Source: Chryseobacterium ginsenosidimutans (GTDB taxonomy: Bacteria; Bacteroidota; Bacteroidia; Flavobacteriales; Weeksellaceae). From it: a stretch of DNA of 64,000 bases. The stretch spans positions 4,075,001 through 4,139,000 of the forward strand of contig NZ_JAUSXC010000001.1 of NCBI RefSeq assembly GCF_030823405.1, in the 5' to 3' direction. This document shows positions 19,968-28,938 of the stretch, one piece after another. The notes beneath the pieces were generated by a model. It ran no database searches. It saw only the letters and a list, made by a program, of their open reading frames with translations, and was not told the DNA's origin. Made by a program: the position numbers and the translations under genes. Position 1 is the first letter of the stretch. Each line of letters begins with the position of its first letter.

Positions 19968-20450
19968 TTAAAGTTTTTTATACATTAAATATTGTGGTCC
20001 GCTTCTGCCCATTCTGGTTTTACCATCAAAATTATATCCTGTCTTTGAGTACAGCTGAAAAGCTGATTTATTTTGCTCATTTACCGCCAACACAATCTCG
20101 TTACAGTCTGAGAAATGCTCTTTTATAAAGTGATCAACCTCTATCATTGCCGATCTTCCTATACCCTGTCCCTGAAAAGCAGGGTTTATAGATAACGAAC
20201 GAAGTAAAACAGAATCAAGATTTTCTGTAAGGTCAAATTTATCATCACCAAAATCCAGCACAAAAAAACCTGCAACTTTTTCGTCCTGAAAAATAGTAAT
20301 CGGATAAGCAAAGAAGTCTTCATTCTGATTTCTTTCCTCGATCTTTTCCAAAGACTGTTTTGCTGTTGCCGTGTATTGCGACTGAATATTGTCTAAAATA
20401 TAATCCAGTTCAGGGAAATTTTCCGGTTCGTAAAACTTTAAACTTATCAT
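19968..20450 (-). CDS. GNAT family N-acetyltransferase
   Basis: A 160-residue GCN5-related acetyltransferase with the acetyl-CoA pyrophosphate-binding loop QGQGIGRSAM (about 97-106) and the C-terminal NEQNKSAFQLYSKTGY motif (about 124-139). The acceptor substrate is unknown. It starts only nine bases after the stop of the DUF1684 gene, so the two are probably co-transcribed. Confidence 0.85.
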   Translation of the reverse strand: MISLKFYEPENFPELDYILDNIQSQYTATAKQSLEKIEERNQNEDFFAYPITIFQDEKVAGFFVLDFGDDKFDLTENLDSVLLRSLSINPAFQGQGIGRSAMIEVDHFIKEHFSDCNEIVLAVNEQNKSAFQLYSKTGYNFDGKTRMGRSGPQYLMYKKL

Positions 20451-20459
20451 ATTATGTAT

Positions 20460-21074
20460 TTAGTGATGGTAAATATCTTCATACATGACTCCTGCACGAA
20501 TCTCAATAGGTAATTTATTTTCTTCGGGAACAATCGGGCAATTGTAGTCGTAAGCATTGTAAGCACAGTAAGGCTGGTACGATTTGTTGAAATCCAGAAC
20601 GATTGTATTTCCTTTTGGAATTGTTAAATCCATATATTTTCCGCCACCGTACGTTTCTTTTTGATTAGTTGCATCACGGAACGGCAGGAATAAATAATTT
20701 TTATATTTCTTCTGTTTAATTAAATCTAAACTTTGATATAATGTTAAAGTGTAAGATTTTCCGTCTAAATCAAAAGTTGCTTTACCATATTCTCTGTAAG
20801 ATTTTGTTTTTCCCGAAGATGTAGGTAATTCGAATGGCTCTGCATTTTTCGTTTTTGCAAACTTCGCCGTCATTCTATATTTTGAACTGATCGGAAAGAA
20901 AGGATGTGCTTTAAAATTCTTAAAATTATCCCCTCGTAAAGGTGTCTCTTTAGGATTTAAATATTCTTCGTTGAGCTCCTTTTGAAATTTTTTCACTTCC
21001 GATTCTTCTTTAGAAATCTTTTGTGAAAAGATCAGTAAAGGAAACAGCAAAAAGATGAATATATATTTTTTCAT
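20460..21074 (-). CDS. DUF1684 domain secreted protein
   Basis: A 204-residue exported protein (signal peptide ending IFS, about 17). It carries the DUF1684 hallmarks FLPFRDATNQKETYGGGKY (about 127-145) and the C-terminal DFNKSYQPYCAYN...CPIVPEENKLPIEIRAG stretch with two conserved cysteines. The family is widespread but its biochemical role is not established. It is probably periplasmic or a soluble outer-membrane-associated protein. Confidence 0.85.
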   Translation of the reverse strand: MKKYIFIFLLFPLLIFSQKISKEESEVKKFQKELNEEYLNPKETPLRGDNFKNFKAHPFFPISSKYRMTAKFAKTKNAEPFELPTSSGKTKSYREYGKATFDLDGKSYTLTLYQSLDLIKQKKYKNYLFLPFRDATNQKETYGGGKYMDLTIPKGNTIVLDFNKSYQPYCAYNAYDYNCPIVPEENKLPIEIRAGVMYEDIYHH

Positions 21075-21140
21075 TGATTGAACGTATTAGACTTTGACTT
21101 TGATATTTGAAACTGTAGTTTTTCATCATTGAGATTCTTA

Positions 21141-21569
21141 CTAACAATCATTCATTTCATAATTTACCTGATCATATTTTTCTTCGTAAGGTTGTAAGAT
21201 TCTGCTGTTAACCGGAACTTTTTTCAGATTTACATTTAATTTTTTATTTCCGTCCGGAGAAATCCAATAGCCTGTAAGATTTTCGCCATTTATTTTTACA
21301 CTTATAATTCCGGTGATTCCGCCTTCCACCATGACCAGCTTATTTTCTTCATCATCTGAAATTTCGAGATACAGCCATTTGCTCACATTGTCATACTTAT
21401 ACATGCCGCTGTAATTGGTGCTTGGGCATCCTGAGATGTCCTCAACAAGATATAATGTTACAGGATATTTATCTATTTTACCTTTATAAAGGTGTTTTTT
21501 AATTTCCTGTGCCGATATATTTCCAAAGAAAAATATCATCATTATAAAAAACAGAATTTTAATTTTCAT
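21141..21569 (-). CDS. Secreted protein of unknown function, 142 aa
   Basis: It has an N-terminal signal peptide (ending NISAQ, about 21), then a beta-rich domain of about 100 residues ending NLKKVPVNSRILQPY. Two cysteines (in SGCPS and at the C-terminal NDC) could form a disulfide. I do not recognise the family. It lies 66 bases upstream of the DUF1684 gene on the same strand. Confidence 0.7.
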   Translation of the reverse strand: MKIKILFFIMMIFFFGNISAQEIKKHLYKGKIDKYPVTLYLVEDISGCPSTNYSGMYKYDNVSKWLYLEISDDEENKLVMVEGGITGIISVKINGENLTGYWISPDGNKKLNVNLKKVPVNSRILQPYEEKYDQVNYEMNDC

Positions 21570-21644
21570 TTTTTGGTTTTAAGTTTATTTTGAAGTAATA
21601 AGTTTTAAATACAGACAGCTTTTGTGATTCAATTAATGAAGTAC

Positions 21645-22046
21645 TTAATAAGATTCAGAAATTTTCACGCGATACACATCTGATGAATTTCTTTTAATTG
21701 ATTCTACAAAAAATCCGCCTTCTTCAGGAATAACTTCTTTCAAATCAAAACTTTTACAATCTTTTGGGAGCCCGGAAAAAACCAGTGTAAACCAAAAATC
21801 TCTCATAAAAGGAACGGGAGTCCAATTGGGAGATATGCTGATATTTTCCGCATGAATCATGCTGCTTCTATGTTCAGACTGATTATCAAAAAGATACGTT
21901 GAATGCCATATTCTGATTAAATTTCCCAAAAACGGAGACGCAGGAAAACAGCAATGTACAATCACCTGTTTTTCCTCTTCCACTTTTGCCTGAAGAGATT
22001 CTAAAAGCTCTTTTACGATGATTGGTTTTACGAGTGTATCTGACAT
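21645..22046 (-). CDS. Protein of unknown function, 133 aa
   Basis: A soluble protein without a signal peptide. The ATG at 22046 is preferred over a TTG ten codons upstream. It shows a helix-rich start, a central VIVHCCFPASPFLGNLIRIW stretch and a C-terminal half rich in aromatic residues. I do not recognise the family. It follows mqo on the same strand and might share its transcript. Confidence 0.65.
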   Translation of the reverse strand: MSDTLVKPIIVKELLESLQAKVEEEKQVIVHCCFPASPFLGNLIRIWHSTYLFDNQSEHRSSMIHAENISISPNWTPVPFMRDFWFTLVFSGLPKDCKSFDLKEVIPEEGGFFVESIKRNSSDVYRVKISESY

Positions 22047-22116
22047 CTGTTGATATGGATAATCAGTAATGTGCAAGAATAAAATTTGTTAATTGCACAT
22101 TACTTACTACTTATGT

Positions 22117-23622
22117 TTAATATTCTAGTTGTAATTTTTCTTTGGTATAATTTCTTACTTTCTCGGTAAGTTCGGGATGTTCCGCCAGTTTTTGTCCGTA
22201 AGAAGGCACCATTTCTAGTAATTTATCTTTCCATTCCCCTTGAAGTTTTTCAGGAAAACACTTTTCAAGAACGTTCAGCATAGCGTAAACTGCCGTAGAA
22301 GCTCCTGGAGAAGCGCCCAATAACGATGCTATTGTTCCTTTTTTATTCACAACAACTTCTGTCCCGAATTCTAATTTCCCTCCTTCTTTCTCATCTTTTT
22401 TGATGATCTGTACTCTTTGTCCCGCAATTTTCAGTTCCCAATCCTCTTCTTTTGCATCTTTGATAAACTCTCTCAGATGCTGTATTCTTTGAGCTTTATT
22501 CATAGCAACCTGCTGAATCAAATATTTCGTTAAAGGAAGATTATGCCACCAAGCTCCGAAAAGAGATCTTAAGTTTTTTGTATTCACACTCTCGGGTAAA
22601 TCAAGATAGCTTCCTTCTTTTAAGAATTTTGTTGAAAATCCTGCGAAAGGTCCGAAAAGAAGAGCTTTTTCACCATCAATAATTCTTAAATCCAGGTGCG
22701 GAACCGACATTGGCGGTGCATCAACTGTTGCCTGTGTATATACTTTTGCCTGATGTTTTTTCACCAATTCCTGATTGTGCGTTACCAGCCATTCTCCGGA
22801 AACCGGAAATCCTCCATAACCTTCGCTTTCTTTGATATCCGAACTTTCCAACAACGGCAATGCATAACCTCCTGCTCCAATGAATACAAAATCTGCCTCA
22901 ACTTCCTGTTTATGATTATGAATTCTGTCTTTCACCTTCATTTCCCAGGTTCCGTCTTCTTTTGGATCGACATCTTTTACTTCATGATAAAGAAAAACCT
23001 CAACATTAGAATCTTCCAGTAAATGTCTTCCCATTTTTCTTGTCAGCGTCCCAAAATTCACATCTGTTCCCAAATCCATTTTGGTAGCTGCCATTACTTC
23101 AGAACGGTTTCTTTTACTCATTACCAACGGAATCCATTCTTTCAGTTTTTCATGATCTGTCGAGAATTCCATTTCTTTGAATAAAACGGATTTTGACATT
23201 TTCTCATGACGTTTCCTTAAATATTCAGCATCTTTTTCACCAAATACCAAACTCATGTGCGGACAGGAATTAATAAACTCTTTTGGCTCGTGAATGTATC
23301 CTTTTGTTATTAAATAAGACCAGAATTGCTTCGAAATTTCAAACTGTTCGGCAATACTTTCCGCTTTGGAGATTTCGATGGTTCCGTCTAGTTTTTCGGG
23401 AGTATAATTAAGCTCACAAAACGCTGAATGACCTGTTCCTGCATTATTCCAGGCTGCTGTACTTTCTTTTGCAAACCTGCCCAATCTTTCGAAAATAGCA
23501 ATCTCGAGGTTGGGATCAAATTCATGTAATAATGTAGCTAAAGTGGCACTCATAATTCCGCCACCTATTAGAACAACGTCGTATTTTGGTTTCGGCGTTC
23601 TGCTTGTAAGCGATTGTGACAT
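22117..23622 (-). CDS. mqo: Malate:quinone oxidoreductase
   Basis: A peripheral membrane FAD enzyme that oxidises malate to oxaloacetate and reduces menaquinone in the TCA cycle. The 501-residue length is normal. The FAD-binding motif VLIGGGIMSATLATLL (about 16-31), the ESTAAWNNAGTGHSA stretch (about 53-67) and LLGASPGASTAVYAML near the C-terminus are characteristic. A promoter-like TTG-N19 with a GAACTTTG box (imperfect) is readable about 25 bases upstream. Confidence 0.96.
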   Translation of the reverse strand: MSQSLTSRTPKPKYDVVLIGGGIMSATLATLLHEFDPNLEIAIFERLGRFAKESTAAWNNAGTGHSAFCELNYTPEKLDGTIEISKAESIAEQFEISKQFWSYLITKGYIHEPKEFINSCPHMSLVFGEKDAEYLRKRHEKMSKSVLFKEMEFSTDHEKLKEWIPLVMSKRNRSEVMAATKMDLGTDVNFGTLTRKMGRHLLEDSNVEVFLYHEVKDVDPKEDGTWEMKVKDRIHNHKQEVEADFVFIGAGGYALPLLESSDIKESEGYGGFPVSGEWLVTHNQELVKKHQAKVYTQATVDAPPMSVPHLDLRIIDGEKALLFGPFAGFSTKFLKEGSYLDLPESVNTKNLRSLFGAWWHNLPLTKYLIQQVAMNKAQRIQHLREFIKDAKEEDWELKIAGQRVQIIKKDEKEGGKLEFGTEVVVNKKGTIASLLGASPGASTAVYAMLNVLEKCFPEKLQGEWKDKLLEMVPSYGQKLAEHPELTEKVRNYTKEKLQLEY

Positions 23623-23772
23623 AATTTAAATTTTATTATATCAAAGTTCGGGAAAAGTTCTTGAAAACAAGGAATTGTTTGAAGATTTTAACATGTTAAT
23701 TTATTTGAAATCAGATATCAAAAATTAAATAAACTGATCAGGAATCAGAATACTAATTTGATGATATAACTA

Positions 23773-23808
23773 AAAAACATCAGCAGAAAATCTACTGACG
23801 TTTTTAGG
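23773..23808. terminator. Hairpin terminator downstream of gpsA
   Basis: AACATCAGCAGA / TCTACTGACGTT form a stem with two mismatches around loop AAA. T-runs occur on both strands, so it can serve gpsA on the minus strand. Confidence 0.6.
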
Positions 23809-23825
23809 GTACTATTTTTTAATAA

Positions 23826-24863
23826 TTAATTCAATTTTGTTGTCAGCTTTTTGAACTGTTTTTCTGCATTTTTCCCTTCATACAAAATTCCATAAATTGT
23901 ATCTACAATTGGGAGCTTCAAGCCTTTCTCCTTCGAGGTTTTATAAATAGAATCTGCTGCATAATATCCTTCTGCAATCATATTCATAGACTGGATTGCA
24001 GATTTTACCGTATATCCTTTCCCAATAAGATTTCCTAAATTCCTGTTCCTAGAAAATAATGAATAAGCCGTAACCAATAAATCTCCCAAATAAGCACTTT
24101 CATTAACATCTCTCGGCGCTTCATAAATCGCTTCCAGAAAAGTTTCCATTTCACGGATTGCATTCGAGACGAAAACAGCCGTAAAATTATCTCCATATCC
24201 CAAACCGCTTGCTATACCCGCTCCGATGGCGAAAATGTTTTTAAGAATAGCACTGTACTCATTTCCCAAAATATCTTTGCTGGAATGCATTTTTATAAAA
24301 TCAGAATTGAAAATATTAACCAATTTTTGAGCTGTTTCTTCTTCAACTGCTGCAACGGTAAGGTAAGAAAGTCTTTCCATTGCAACTTCTTCCGCATGAC
24401 AAGGTCCTGCAATTACCGCCTGATTTCTAAAACCGATCTTAAATTCGTCTCTTAAATAATGTGCCACCACATCGTTCACCTTAGGAATGATACCTTTTAT
24501 CGCAGAAACAAAAACTTTGTCCTTATATTCACAAGTCATTTTATCCAAAGTATCAGAAAGATAAATCGATGGAGTTGCCAAAACAATAATATCACAAGCA
24601 GAAACCAGCTCGTTGATATCTGTGGTAAGTTTTAAATTTTTAAGATTAAAATTAACCGCTGTAAGGTAAGTGGGATTGTGTCCGCGAAGTTCTATTGCAC
24701 CTTTCACAAACTCATTTCTTACACACCAATGTACTGTTTTGCAATTTTCAACAAGCATTTTTACGATAGCAGTTGCGAAACTTCCGCTTCCAACAACGCC
24801 TACTGCAACATCATTTTTGCTCTTTTTCGGATTCGATTCTGTATTCGTTTTATTTTTAGCCAT
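23826..24863 (-). CDS. gpsA: Glycerol-3-phosphate dehydrogenase [NAD(P)+]
   Basis: Reduces dihydroxyacetone phosphate to sn-glycerol 3-phosphate for phospholipid synthesis. From the ATG at 24863 the product has 345 residues, a normal length. A short basic N-terminal tail precedes the Rossmann motif VGVVGSGSFATAIV (about 22-35). ATPSIYL, the catalytic lysine in VSAIKGI, AGPCHAEEV and the LKNIFAIGAGI region are all visible. An upstream in-frame TTG was rejected. Confidence 0.95.
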   Translation of the reverse strand: MAKNKTNTESNPKKSKNDVAVGVVGSGSFATAIVKMLVENCKTVHWCVRNEFVKGAIELRGHNPTYLTAVNFNLKNLKLTTDINELVSACDIIVLATPSIYLSDTLDKMTCEYKDKVFVSAIKGIIPKVNDVVAHYLRDEFKIGFRNQAVIAGPCHAEEVAMERLSYLTVAAVEEETAQKLVNIFNSDFIKMHSSKDILGNEYSAILKNIFAIGAGIASGLGYGDNFTAVFVSNAIREMETFLEAIYEAPRDVNESAYLGDLLVTAYSLFSRNRNLGNLIGKGYTVKSAIQSMNMIAEGYYAADSIYKTSKEKGLKLPIVDTIYGILYEGKNAEKQFKKLTTKLN

Positions 24864-25041
24864 AATAGAAATGTGAACTGCAAATATATTAAAACAAAGA
24901 TTTAACAAAGCCCTTCACAACATGATAAAGCCCATTTTTAGATAAAATTAACACTTCCACACAATTAAATGTTTAATTAGCCGTTAATTACAGAAATAAC
25001 TAATTTTTTGTTAAAAATATCTCATAAAATTTATTTTTAAT

Positions 25042-25049
25042 TAAATTTG
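25042..25049 (+). promoter_or_regulatory. -7 box of the M23 peptidase gene
   Basis: TAAATTTG matches TAnnTTTG exactly and lies about 42 bases before the ATG at 25091. No TTG is found at the preferred distance. Confidence 0.5.
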
Positions 25050-25090
25050 CACCTTTAAAACCGTTTTGTAATTATACTAAGAGAAGAAAA

Positions 25091-26110
25091 ATGAAGAATT
25101 TTCTAAGCAGCAAAAGCAACGTAAACATCCTTCTGGGATTACTTTTACTAATCGTTTTTGCACAAGGCATTTTCATTGCAAAATTGTACTCTTCAAAAGA
25201 TGACAAAAATTATGAAGTGAACCTTGTAAAAATAAACACTGAAAAAGACAGTGTAGATTATCTAAAAATGAAAACAGATCTTACTTTGGTAGATCAAACT
25301 GTAGCACAGCTTAATTCGTTCTTAAAATCTAAAGACGTAACAAACGAAAAAGTGATGATGCTAAGCAAAGACAGTATTTCAAATTCTATTTATCTGGCAA
25401 AACAGGCAAACCGATACAGCCAATATTTAATAGATCTTCAGAACAAGCTAATGCAGGTTCCTTTGGGAATGCCGACTGAAGGATATATTTCTTCAAATTT
25501 CGGAATCAGAAAAAATCCAATTCCTTTTAAAACCGTTTTTGCTTCTGTAAAATCTAACGCAGGAAACACAGCAAAACCAACAGCTGTTGTAGCGGCTCCT
25601 GAAGTAAAAGCCGAACCTGTGGAAAGAATTATCGAAGTAACAGACAGCTATGGAGAAAAAAGACAGGTAAAAGTAATGGTAACGCCGAAAGTTGCAAGTT
25701 CAGCTGTCCCGGCTTCTACTACCGCATCAAAAACTGTTGCAACTAATACATCTAATAAACCTACCGAAAAAAACAATGCACCAGCGGAGGCTGATCAAAT
25801 GCAATTCCATAAAGGATTGGATATTGCCGTTCCTTTTGGTTCTGATGTTATTGCTACAGCTGCCGGAACTGTAATTTTTTCAGGTCAAAAAGGTGGTTAC
25901 GGAAACTGTGTGATTGTTTCTCACGGAAATGGCTTGGCAACACTCTACGGACATTTATCGCAGTTGGTTGCTAAAGTCAATGATAAGATAAAAGTGGGTC
26001 AGGTGATTGCAAAATCCGGTAATTCGGGACGTTCCACAGGACCTCATCTTCATTATGAAGTACATAAAAATAATACTCCGGTTAATCCGAAGTTGTTTAT
26101 GAATCTGTAA
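25091..26110 (+). CDS. M23 family murein endopeptidase, membrane-anchored
   Basis: A 339-residue cell-wall hydrolase. One N-terminal membrane segment (about 10-30) anchors it to the inner membrane. A helical region (about 35-130) and a low-complexity, Ala/Thr/Val-rich linker (about 160-225) follow. The C-terminal LytM/M23 domain carries the zinc ligands H and D in HKGLDIAVPFGS (about 238), and HGNGLATLYGHLS and HLHYEV near the end. It probably cleaves peptidoglycan cross-links or activates amidases. Confidence 0.9.
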   Translation: MKNFLSSKSNVNILLGLLLLIVFAQGIFIAKLYSSKDDKNYEVNLVKINTEKDSVDYLKMKTDLTLVDQTVAQLNSFLKSKDVTNEKVMMLSKDSISNSIYLAKQANRYSQYLIDLQNKLMQVPLGMPTEGYISSNFGIRKNPIPFKTVFASVKSNAGNTAKPTAVVAAPEVKAEPVERIIEVTDSYGEKRQVKVMVTPKVASSAVPASTTASKTVATNTSNKPTEKNNAPAEADQMQFHKGLDIAVPFGSDVIATAAGTVIFSGQKGGYGNCVIVSHGNGLATLYGHLSQLVAKVNDKIKVGQVIAKSGNSGRSTGPHLHYEVHKNNTPVNPKLFMNL

Positions 26111-26125
26111 TTTTATGCAAATATT

Positions 26126-26160
26126 AAGTTTCGGCGGCACCAAAGGTGCCGCCGAAACTT
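26126..26160. terminator. Strong hairpin between convergent genes
   Basis: A perfect 16-bp stem (AAGTTTCGGCGGCACC and its complement, loop AAA) sits between the M23 gene and the convergent NAD(P)H-binding gene. T-runs are short, but the stem is strong enough to serve both directions. Confidence 0.7.
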
Positions 26161-26179
26161 TAAACATATCTTAAAAATA

Positions 26180-26830
26180 TTAGTAAGCTGCCGTAAAACG
26201 CTGACGGATATGATTATTCTGTTCTAATTCATCAACCAAAGCCACAGCAACATCTTCCACAGAAAGAATACTTCTTCCGTTTTCATCGAATACAGGATTT
26301 TCCAATGCGGTTCTGTATTTTCCGGTTCTTATTCCTGCAGTTCCCTGATGCATTTCTATTGCAGGGCTGAAGAATGTCCAGTCAAGTGTATTATTTTCTT
26401 TGATTTTATTTAAATAATCTCTGGCAGCAGTTGCTCCCGGTTTAATCTCTGCCGGAAAGTCAGGGCCATCAACCAATTGGTTTCCTTCAATAAATAAACT
26501 CCCCGCTCCTCCAACGGTAATGAATCTTTTTACACCAGATTTTTCAACTGCTTTTTCGATGTTTATTGATCCGTTTAAGAAATCATCATACAAATTCGGA
26601 TTTGTCCAGCCTGCATTGAAGGTACTTATTACGGCATCATTTCCTTCCAAAACTTTTGCAAATTCTTCCATATTATTTACATCTGCGTTAATTGCATTTA
26701 CATTGTCTTTTGCTTCGACTTTTGAGCTGTCTCTTGCGATGGCATTAACTTCATACCCTCTGTTTGACAATTCGTTAACGACTTGTTTTCCTACGAAACC
26801 TGTCGCTCCGATTACTGCTACTTTTTTCAT
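26180..26830 (-). CDS. NAD(P)H-binding oxidoreductase (YwnB/NmrA-like)
   Basis: A 216-residue atypical SDR protein with the N-terminal Rossmann motif VAVIGATGFVGKQVV (about 4-18) and the family's GGAGSLF segment (about 107). It belongs to the NAD(P)H-binding family of B. subtilis YwnB. There it is also paired with an Rrf2 regulator (YwnA), as here. The ATG at 26830 begins directly before the Rossmann strand. The operator TGTAA-N9-TTACA at 26852-26870 sits just upstream, implying control by the neighbour. Substrate unknown. Confidence 0.85.
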   Translation of the reverse strand: MKKVAVIGATGFVGKQVVNELSNRGYEVNAIARDSSKVEAKDNVNAINADVNNMEEFAKVLEGNDAVISTFNAGWTNPNLYDDFLNGSINIEKAVEKSGVKRFITVGGAGSLFIEGNQLVDGPDFPAEIKPGATAARDYLNKIKENNTLDWTFFSPAIEMHQGTAGIRTGKYRTALENPVFDENGRSILSVEDVAVALVDELEQNNHIRQRFTAAY

Positions 26831-26851
26831 TTTTTTATTATTTAAATTAAT

Positions 26852-26870
26852 TGTAATACTTTTTGTTACA
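26852..26870. promoter_or_regulatory. Putative Rrf2 operator upstream of the NAD(P)H-binding gene
   Basis: The inverted repeat TGTAA-N9-TTACA lies 22-40 bases before the start codon. The same half-sites and spacing occur upstream of the Rrf2 gene at 27329-27349. Confidence 0.6.
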
Positions 26871-26887
26871 TTTTCAAGCAAAAAATT

Positions 26888-27298
26888 TTATTCAAATTGA
26901 TCTGTGAATTCCTGCAAAGATTTATCTCCTAAAAAGCTTTTCACCAACAAATCAGTCTGCTCAAAAAGCATAGAAAGATGATTATTAATCTCCTTTCCTA
27001 CCGAACAGGCAGGATTTGGTTTCTGGTTTTTTTTGCCTAAAACTTCATTGTTTTTTACCGCTGTATAGATGTCCGAAATTTTAATTTCTTCTGCATTTTT
27101 TGAAAGTTTAGTTCCACCATCTTTTCCTAATCTACTTGTAATTAAACCTGCAGCACGCAATTCACTTAATTCTTTACGGACAATAACAGGATTTACATTA
27201 ATACTTCCTGCGATCCAATCAGAAGTGAGCCACTCTTGAGGAAATTTTGCCAGTAATGTCATAATATGTAGCGCTGTTGCGAATCTAGTATTGCTCAT
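26888..27298 (-). CDS. Rrf2 family transcriptional regulator (YwnA-like)
   Basis: A 136-residue winged-helix regulator. The N-terminal HTH is seen at about 10-60 (WLTSDWIAGSINVNPVIVRK), followed by the wing GLITSRLGKDGGTKL and a dimerisation helix. It lacks the three clustered cysteines of iron-sulfur IscR/NsrR; the only cysteine (ACSVG) suggests a redox- or thiol-based signal. The ATG at 27298 was chosen over an upstream TTG. It probably represses itself and the downstream NAD(P)H-binding gene through the shared palindrome. Confidence 0.88.
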   Translation of the reverse strand: MSNTRFATALHIMTLLAKFPQEWLTSDWIAGSINVNPVIVRKELSELRAAGLITSRLGKDGGTKLSKNAEEIKISDIYTAVKNNEVLGKKNQKPNPACSVGKEINNHLSMLFEQTDLLVKSFLGDKSLQEFTDQFE

Positions 27299-27328
27299 AA
27301 TGATGAGACAAAGGTACACAAATTTTAA

Positions 27329-27349
27329 TTGTAACAAAATTAATTACAA
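27329..27349. promoter_or_regulatory. Putative autoregulatory operator of the Rrf2 gene
   Basis: The inverted repeat TTGTAA-N9-TTACAA lies 31-51 bases before the start codon. A further TGTAATTAATT half-site follows at about 27364. Confidence 0.6.
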
Positions 27350-27385
27350 TTAAAATAATTTAACTGTAATTAATTTAATCAAAAG

Positions 27386-28852
27386 TTATTTTGTTTCAAT
27401 CTCAACAATCTTCTTTCCAATATTTCCGAAGTAATAATTGATGATAGGCTCATAAATTTTGTACCCATCATCAACATTTGTAAAGATTACTAAGCCTTGT
27501 TTCGTTTTAGGTAAAATAAAAACAATAGTGTTTACACCTTTGTCTGTGCCACCGTGAGAAAGTGCGATCTCATTATTTCCCAAGTCATAAATCTCAAAAC
27601 CAAGTCCGAAAAACTTATTTTCTTTTGTTTTAACCTGCTTGGTTTTCATTTCTTCAAAAACTGTCTTTGAAAGCAAATCATTATTCATCACCGAAACTAA
27701 AAATTTACTGTAATCTTCTACGGAAGTTACCAGATCATCTGCTGCACTTGCCGTTTTATTTTTTACAATATCATATGGTTTTCCGTTTTTATCATAACCA
27801 ATAACGATTCTTTCCGCATCAATTTTCTCATTCCAAAGGTAACTTGTGCTATTCATATTCAAAGGTTTAAAGATCAATTCTTTGGCTAAATCTTCCAAGC
27901 TTTTATTGAACTTTTTCTCGATAGCTTTTCGCAGATATTCATAGCCTTCACCCGAATATTGATACTTTGTTCCGGGATCAAATTCAAAGCTTAATTTTTT
28001 ATCAGTTTTCTGCCATCTCCAGTTTGGGAAGCCTGTTTGATGGCTTAAAATTATTCTTGTCGTTAATTTTTTATGTCTTGTATCTTTTGCAATATCCGGA
28101 TCAACCCAATATTTATCCAATGGCTCGTCAAGATCCCATTTTCCTAAGCTTACCAAACGCAAAACAGTCATTGCGGTCACAGGTTTTGTTAAAGATGCTA
28201 CATTAAAAAGGCTGTTATAAGGAGCTGTAGCTTTTCCGTCAAGAGTTCCATAAACTTTTATCTCTGTTAATTTTCCATCTTCAATAATACCCAATCCCAA
28301 AGCCGGAATGTTATTGTCATTTAATAATTGCTGAAGATTATCCGTTAGTTTTGATTTATTGGGATCGCCATGATTATAACTGAGAACATCACTCATGATC
28401 CAGTTCCCATCTTTTTTTGTCCAGACTGATGTGAACTTTGCCTGACCACCCAAAGCATCTTTTTTATCTTTTTCACGAATGTAAAACTGATGTTCTCCGG
28501 TTTGTATCGCACCATACAATTCGCCATTATTATACAACGGAAAAACTTCCAGACTGTTTTCAATCACTTTGCGAATCGGCTTTTGATTGGGATTACCACA
28601 GATGTTTTTCTTCGTTCTTTCTATAAACAGTTTTTTATCCTGAAAACCACCGAAGTCGTGATAAAATTTCAGATTATCATCTACTGATTTTTCAAGATAT
28701 GCGATATCACAATTATTGAAACCACGTTCGAAAAAAAGACTGTCCTGCTTTTTTAATTCTAAAAATAATGGTGAATTTTTATCGATTTGGGATTTCAGAT
28801 TTCCAAAGAAAAGGAAGAGAATAAGAATGCCGTAGTAGAATCTTGTTGTCAT
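27386..28852 (-). CDS. Serine hydrolase of the beta-lactamase/class C (PBP4*) family
   Basis: A 488-residue exported protein (signal peptide ending LKS, about 21). An N-terminal SnoaL/DUF4440-like domain (about 30-155) precedes a class C beta-lactamase-fold domain. The catalytic motif S-x-x-K is SLTKP at about 220, the Y-x-N equivalent is YSGEGYEYL at about 297, and the third motif is HGG near 433. It may be a D-amino-acid peptidase or esterase rather than a true beta-lactamase. Confidence 0.85.
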   Translation of the reverse strand: MTTRFYYGILILFLFFGNLKSQIDKNSPLFLELKKQDSLFFERGFNNCDIAYLEKSVDDNLKFYHDFGGFQDKKLFIERTKKNICGNPNQKPIRKVIENSLEVFPLYNNGELYGAIQTGEHQFYIREKDKKDALGGQAKFTSVWTKKDGNWIMSDVLSYNHGDPNKSKLTDNLQQLLNDNNIPALGLGIIEDGKLTEIKVYGTLDGKATAPYNSLFNVASLTKPVTAMTVLRLVSLGKWDLDEPLDKYWVDPDIAKDTRHKKLTTRIILSHQTGFPNWRWQKTDKKLSFEFDPGTKYQYSGEGYEYLRKAIEKKFNKSLEDLAKELIFKPLNMNSTSYLWNEKIDAERIVIGYDKNGKPYDIVKNKTASAADDLVTSVEDYSKFLVSVMNNDLLSKTVFEEMKTKQVKTKENKFFGLGFEIYDLGNNEIALSHGGTDKGVNTIVFILPKTKQGLVIFTNVDDGYKIYEPIINYYFGNIGKKIVEIETK

Positions 28853-28938
28853 TGAATTATTTTTGACAAAGATTCAGAATTAATCGATTTTAATTCAAAA
28901 ATTTACCCCGACAAAAACCCGACAATTGCACGCAAGAT

